Assembly (NCBI GenBank): GCA_903932565.1
Contig: CAIZGQ010000394.1
Coordinates: 1 to 10,537 of the forward strand
Source of the DNA: an uncultured Hyphomicrobiales bacterium
GTDB lineage: Bacteria; Pseudomonadota; Alphaproteobacteria; Rhizobiales; Beijerinckiaceae
Reading direction: 5' to 3'
Length of the DNA: 10,537 nt
Below the pieces are notes generated by a model. It searched no databases. It was not told the DNA's origin and worked only from the letters and a program-made list of their open reading frames with translations. Below, in pieces: positions 7,380 to 10,537 of this stretch. The translations under genes and the position numbers were made by a program. The stretch's first letter is position 1. Each line of letters starts with the position of its first letter.

Positions 7380-9008
7380 ATGATTCAGATTCGCACAACA
7401 ACGCCGTTTGAGGGTCAGCAGCCGGGAACCTCCGGCCTTCGCAAGAAAGTGACAGTTTTCCAGCAGCCGCATTATGTCGAGAACTTCGTACAATCGACGT
7501 TCGACGCGCTCGAAGGCTTTGCGGGGCAGACGCTCGTCGTTGGGGGTGACGGCCGCTATTTCAATCGCGAAGCCATCCAAACCGTCATCAAGATGGCAGC
7601 CGCCAACGGGTTTGGCCGTGTGCTCGTTGGGGAAGGCGGCCTGATGTCCACGCCTGCAGCTTCAAACCTGATCCGCAAATACAAGGCGTTTGGCGGGCTT
7701 ATTTTGTCCGCGAGCCACAATCCGGGCGGTCCGCATGGGGATTTTGGCATCAAGTATAATGCTGGAAATGGTGGCCCGGCTCCTGAGAAGATCACGGATG
7801 CGATTTACGCGCGCACCAAAATCATCAACAGCTTCAAGATCAGCGACCTGGGTGATGTCAATCTCGATAAACTTGGGGATTCTCGGATCGAGAATTTGAC
7901 GGTCGAGGTCATTGATCCGGTTTCGGACTACGAAGCTTTGATGGCGACGTTATTCGACTTTGAGGCCATCCGGGCTTTGTTTGTCTCCGGCTTCCGCATG
8001 AAGTTTGATGCGATGTCGGCCATCACCGGCCCCTATGCTCACGCAATTCTTGAAAAAACCCTCGGTGCAAAGGGTGGAACCGTGATGAACGGTACGCCAC
8101 TACCCGATTTCGGCGGTCATCATCCTGATCCCAATCTCGTTCACGCCAAGGAGATCTATGATCTTGCGATGGCGTCCGATGGGCCGGATTTTTGCGCTGC
8201 GTCCGACGGCGACGGGGATCGCAATCTCATCATCGGCAAAGGCCGCTTCGTCACGCCGTCCGACAGTCTGGCCGTCCTGGCTGCCAATGCGCATCTGGCA
8301 CCCGGATACAAAGCCGGCCTGGCTGGGATAGCGCGATCTATGCCGACCAGCGGGGCGGCAGACCGCGTCGCGGACGCGTTGAAGATCAAAATCTACGAGA
8401 CCCCGACGGGATGGAAGTTCTTTGGAAATCTTCTGGACGCCGGGCTCGCCACGATCTGCGGCGAGGAAAGTGCGGGCACGGGCTCCAGCCACGTGCGTGA
8501 AAAAGATGGTCTCTGGGCCGTGCTGCTCTGGCTCAATATTTTGGCCGTGCGCCGCCAATCGGTTGATGCCATCATGCGCGAACATTGGGCGAAGTTTGGC
8601 CGCAATTATTATGCGCGTCACGACTACGAGGAAGTTGAAAGCCAGGGTGCCAACGATCTGATGGCCGCGCTGCGCCAGCAGCTCCCGAACCTCGCGGGAC
8701 AGGCGTTCGGATCGCTTGTGGTCAGGGCGGCGGATGATTTTGCCTACCACGATCCGGTCGATGGATCGGATTCGCATCGGCAGGGCGTGCGAATCTTGTT
8801 CGAAGACGCATCCCGGATTGTCTATCGCCTGTCCGGGACGGGGACCTCCGGTGCAACGCTCCGCGTTTACATCGAACGCTACGAGCCCGACCCCACGCGC
8901 CACGATCTCGAGACGTCCGTGGCGCTCGCGGACTTGATCGATGTGTCGCGCTCGCTCTCCAAACTGACGCATTTTACAGGTCGGTCGCAGCCAAGCGTCA
9001 TCACCTGA
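7380..9008 (+). CDS. pgm: Alpha-D-glucose phosphate-specific phosphoglucomutase
   Basis: Interconverts glucose-1-phosphate and glucose-6-phosphate, linking glycolysis to UDP-glucose, glycogen and surface polysaccharides. In rhizobia and Agrobacterium the orthologue (ExoC) is needed for exopolysaccharide and cyclic glucan, so a cell-surface role is plausible. The 542-residue product has all four domain landmarks: substrate contact TTPFEGQQPGTSGLR (7-21), phosphoserine loop LSASHNPGG (109-117, active Ser112), metal loop DGDGDR (Asp276, Asp278, Asp280), sugar-binding GEESAGTGS (361-369) and phosphate-binding RLSGTGTSGATLR (483-495). The eukaryote-like length and sequence separate it from the shorter bacterial ManB/GlmM types. 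The ATG at 7380 begins the conserved start and has a modest GGGA upstream. No glgA/glgC/glgX cluster is adjacent; recF follows after about 81 bp. Confidence 0.96.
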   Translation: MIQIRTTTPFEGQQPGTSGLRKKVTVFQQPHYVENFVQSTFDALEGFAGQTLVVGGDGRYFNREAIQTVIKMAAANGFGRVLVGEGGLMSTPAASNLIRKYKAFGGLILSASHNPGGPHGDFGIKYNAGNGGPAPEKITDAIYARTKIINSFKISDLGDVNLDKLGDSRIENLTVEVIDPVSDYEALMATLFDFEAIRALFVSGFRMKFDAMSAITGPYAHAILEKTLGAKGGTVMNGTPLPDFGGHHPDPNLVHAKEIYDLAMASDGPDFCAASDGDGDRNLIIGKGRFVTPSDSLAVLAANAHLAPGYKAGLAGIARSMPTSGAADRVADALKIKIYETPTGWKFFGNLLDAGLATICGEESAGTGSSHVREKDGLWAVLLWLNILAVRRQSVDAIMREHWAKFGRNYYARHDYEEVESQGANDLMAALRQQLPNLAGQAFGSLVVRAADDFAYHDPVDGSDSHRQGVRILFEDASRIVYRLSGTGTSGATLRVYIERYEPDPTRHDLETSVALADLIDVSRSLSKLTHFTGRSQPSVIT

Positions 9009-9089
9009 TTTCTGTCCGGCCTGTGCACCACGATTGAGGGCTTGAATTTCGCTCTCCCCATAGCGGCGGTTCCGTGGCACATCCGGCGC

Positions 9090-10244
9090 ATGGAGAACGA
9101 GCTTGCGCAGATCCGTCGACCGGCTATCCGCCGCCTCATGCTGGCGGACTTCCGCTCGTATGTTGAGCTCGATCTGACGGTCGAGACGCAACTCGTGGCG
9201 CTGACAGGTGACAATGGGGCCGGCAAGACCAATGTTCTCGAAGCCCTGTCGCTTCTGACAGCAGGGCGGGGTCTGCGGCGCGCCGACCTGTCGGATATGG
9301 CGCGGGAAGACGGCCCGGGCAGTTTCGCCGTGTCCGCCATGCTTTGGGACGATGGTGTTGAAACCCAGCTAGGCGTTGGACTTGATCTGCCGTCTGCCGA
9401 TGCGCCTGCGGCGCGTCGAGTCCGCATTGATCGAGCGCCTGTCTCGTCCGCGCGTGCTTTTGCGGAGCACCTGCGGCTTGTGTGGCTGACACCGGCGATG
9501 GATGGCCTGTTTGTGGGCACGCCCGGCGATCGGCGACGGTTTCTCGACCGTCTCGTGCTGGCGGTTGACGCGGACCACGGGGCGCGTGTCAACGCGCTCG
9601 AGAAAAGCCTTCGAAATCGCAACCGCCTTTTGGAAGATGGCAGCCGCGATCATGTCTGGCTTGATGCAGCCGAACGCGAACTTGCCGAACTTGCTGTTGC
9701 GGTGGCCGCAGCGCGTCAGGAAACAGTGTCCCGCCTGCGCGCGCTCATCCAGCGCGAGCGAAACGAAGATTCGCCCTTTCCATGGGCAGAAGTCACCTTG
9801 CTCGGCGAACTTGAAACGATTGTCGGCGACCTGCCAGCTCTCGAGGTTGAGGATCGCTACCGACAAATTTTGCGCGATAACAGAGGCCGCGACGCTGCCG
9901 CAGGTCGCACCCTCATTGGCCCGCAATCCGCTGATCTTTACGTGAAGCACGGCCCCAAAGGCGCAGATGCATCGCGTTCATCGACTGGTGAGCAGAAAGC
10001 CTTGCTGGTCGGGCTTGTTTTGGCGCACGCACGGCTTGTCGCGGCGATGAGTGGCATTGCGCCAATGGTGTTGCTGGACGAAGTTGCTGCACATTTCGAC
10101 CCGCTTCGCCGCGCGGCCCTGTTTTCGGATTTGCGCCATATCGGCGGGCAGGTCTGGATGACGGGTGCGGACCCCGCAGCCTTCGCAGAGCTCGACGATG
10201 CCGCGCTGCTGCATGTGACGCCGGGGCGAATTGATGTGCGCTAA
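9090..10244 (+). CDS. recF: DNA replication and repair protein RecF
   Basis: SMC-like ATPase that binds gapped DNA and, with RecO and RecR, loads RecA at single-strand gaps. From the ATG at 9090 it has 384 residues, usual for alphaproteobacterial RecF. The N-terminal RRLMLADFRSY leads to Walker A GDNGAGKTN (40-48) and GRGLRRADLSD (59-69); the middle part (about 160-270) is helical and charged; the C-terminal ATPase half has the signature SSTGEQKALL (297-306) and Walker B MVLLDEVAAHFDP (326-338). A TTG at 9042 would add 16 residues (400 aa) and has a GAGGG nearby, whereas the ATG at 9090 has no strong ribosome binding site; conserved sequence begins only after either start, so the choice is uncertain. 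recF often lies between dnaN and gyrB; here it follows pgm instead. Confidence 0.94.
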   Translation: MENELAQIRRPAIRRLMLADFRSYVELDLTVETQLVALTGDNGAGKTNVLEALSLLTAGRGLRRADLSDMAREDGPGSFAVSAMLWDDGVETQLGVGLDLPSADAPAARRVRIDRAPVSSARAFAEHLRLVWLTPAMDGLFVGTPGDRRRFLDRLVLAVDADHGARVNALEKSLRNRNRLLEDGSRDHVWLDAAERELAELAVAVAAARQETVSRLRALIQRERNEDSPFPWAEVTLLGELETIVGDLPALEVEDRYRQILRDNRGRDAAAGRTLIGPQSADLYVKHGPKGADASRSSTGEQKALLVGLVLAHARLVAAMSGIAPMVLLDEVAAHFDPLRRAALFSDLRHIGGQVWMTGADPAAFAELDDAALLHVTPGRIDVR

Positions 10245-10334
10245 CGAGCGAGCTTGACCTTCAAACTTGCGCCTTGGCCAAGCCAGGCACACCGCGCCAT
10301 TGTTGGAACGGCTGGCTCTTAGCGCTGGGCTTGT

Positions 10335-10408
10335 GAGATCCTGTCAAGGACGGCCCTGCGGGCCGCGACCGGAGGTCGTGCGCCAGAAGCGCATCCTTGA
10401 CCGGTCTC
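10335..10408. repeat. Four-way-junction cloverleaf element (palindromic repeat or structured RNA)
   Basis: An 8-bp stem, GTCAAGGA / TCCTTGAC (10343-10350 with 10394-10401), encloses three perfect hairpins laid end to end: CGGCCC-TGC-GGGCCG (10351-10365), CGACC-GGA-GGTCG (10366-10378) and TGCGC-CAGAA-GCGCA (10379-10393). No base is left over at the junction. The outer stem extends through GAGA / TCTC (10335-10338 with 10405-10408) and two G-C pairs, with one bulged T and one T-C mismatch. All pairs are Watson-Crick. It is not a tRNA: arm and loop sizes are wrong (loops 3, 3 and 5) and no T-loop consensus is present. Candidates are a REP-like or other dispersed intergenic palindrome, a structured 3' UTR or small RNA, or a transcription end for recF. 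The fold is seen directly; class and function are unknown to me. Confidence 0.65.
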
Positions 10409-10450
10409 GAAGCCAGCGCATGATCGCATCCGTTCAAGCAATGGCTTAAC

Positions 10451-10468
10451 TTGATCCTGAAGGATCAA
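10451..10468. other. Perfect 7-bp hairpin downstream of the cloverleaf
   Basis: TTGATCC and GGATCAA (10451-10457 with 10462-10468) pair around the loop TGAA. No T-run follows, so it does not look like an intrinsic terminator for recF. It may be an operator for the gene beyond the window or part of the same repeated element as the cloverleaf. Confidence 0.4.
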
Positions 10469-10537
10469 ATGCGTGATGAATGCCACTTAAGGCGAGCTTG
10501 TTCCTAGTTTCACAAGAAACACCACGCATAAAAAAAC

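Larger units (their letters stand above)
10245..10537. other. Gene-free tail after recF
   Basis: These 293 bp contain no reading frame I accept as a gene. They hold the cloverleaf element at 10335-10408, a small hairpin at 10451-10468 and a weaker one at 10507-10520 (GTTTC / GAAAC, 4-nt loop), and end in an A-rich run at the window edge. No typical terminator with a T-run follows recF. The next gene is outside the window. Confidence 0.6.

Noticed and set aside
8100..9191. 363-codon minus-strand open frame opposite pgm and the start of recF
   Set aside because: It lies antisense to the conserved pgm sequence, including the metal and phosphate loops, and shows no recognisable domain.
8879..9622. 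247-codon minus-strand open frame across the pgm-recF junction
   Set aside because: Arg/Ser-rich composition typical of an antisense shadow; it overlaps real genes on both sides.
10335..10408. tRNA or tRNA-like gene reading of the cloverleaf
   Set aside because: Loops are 3, 3 and 5 nt, the stems do not match D, anticodon and T arm sizes, there is no T-loop consensus and no CCA end.
10267..10449. Possible 60-residue protein after recF
   Set aside because: It starts with TTG without a good ribosome binding site and runs through the cloverleaf, whose paired structure explains the sequence better. The product is Arg/Pro-rich and has no recognisable family.
10507..10537. Promoter at the window end
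   Set aside because: The A-rich tail and small GTTTC / GAAAC hairpin give no -35/-10 pair at acceptable spacing, and the downstream gene is not visible.

Overview
The window reads as an ordinary chromosomal core region of an alphaproteobacterium, most likely in or near the Hyphomicrobiales. The evidence is protein style: a PolA with an intact proofreading domain, an ABC ATPase of the LptB type with a long N-terminal extension, an Agrobacterium/ExoC-like phosphoglucomutase, an alphaproteobacterial RecF, and G+C content that looks like about 60% by eye. I cannot name a genus. There is no phage, plasmid, insertion sequence, CRISPR array, rRNA or tRNA in it. Genes fill nearly all of the window.

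Layout, left to right. The 3' part of polA (DNA polymerase I) runs rightwards from the window edge. It converges, across a 49-bp gap holding a perfect 10-bp stem-loop, on a leftward block: fum (class I iron-sulfur fumarase), then lptB (LPS-export ATPase), then serA (3-phosphoglycerate dehydrogenase with a C-terminal ACT domain). These three share a strand but are separated by 158-164 bp and about 104 bp, and each gap holds its own inverted or direct repeats, so they are probably separate units rather than one tight operon. A 150-bp divergent intergenic region with a perfect 15-bp tandem duplication separates fum from a rightward block: a TSUP (TauE/SafE) membrane transporter, pgm (alpha-D-phosphoglucomutase) and recF (gap-repair ATPase), spaced by 62 and about 81 bp. 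The last 293 bp hold no convincing gene.

Functionally the neighbours do not form a single pathway. polA and recF serve DNA repair and replication. fum, serA and pgm are central-metabolism enzymes (TCA cycle, serine synthesis, glucose-1-phosphate supply for surface glycans). lptB powers LPS transport. recF is not beside dnaN or gyrB, lptB is not beside lptA/lptC/rpoN, and serA is not beside serC, at least within this window, so several genes have left the arrangements common in related bacteria.

The most unusual signal is downstream of recF at 10335-10408: a four-way-junction cloverleaf in which an 8-bp closing stem encloses three perfect hairpins lying flush against one another, with every base from 10343 to 10401 in a stem or a hairpin loop. 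All its pairs are Watson-Crick, so it could form equally well on either strand. It may be a dispersed palindromic repeat or a structured RNA. I see no sign of a new multigene system here.
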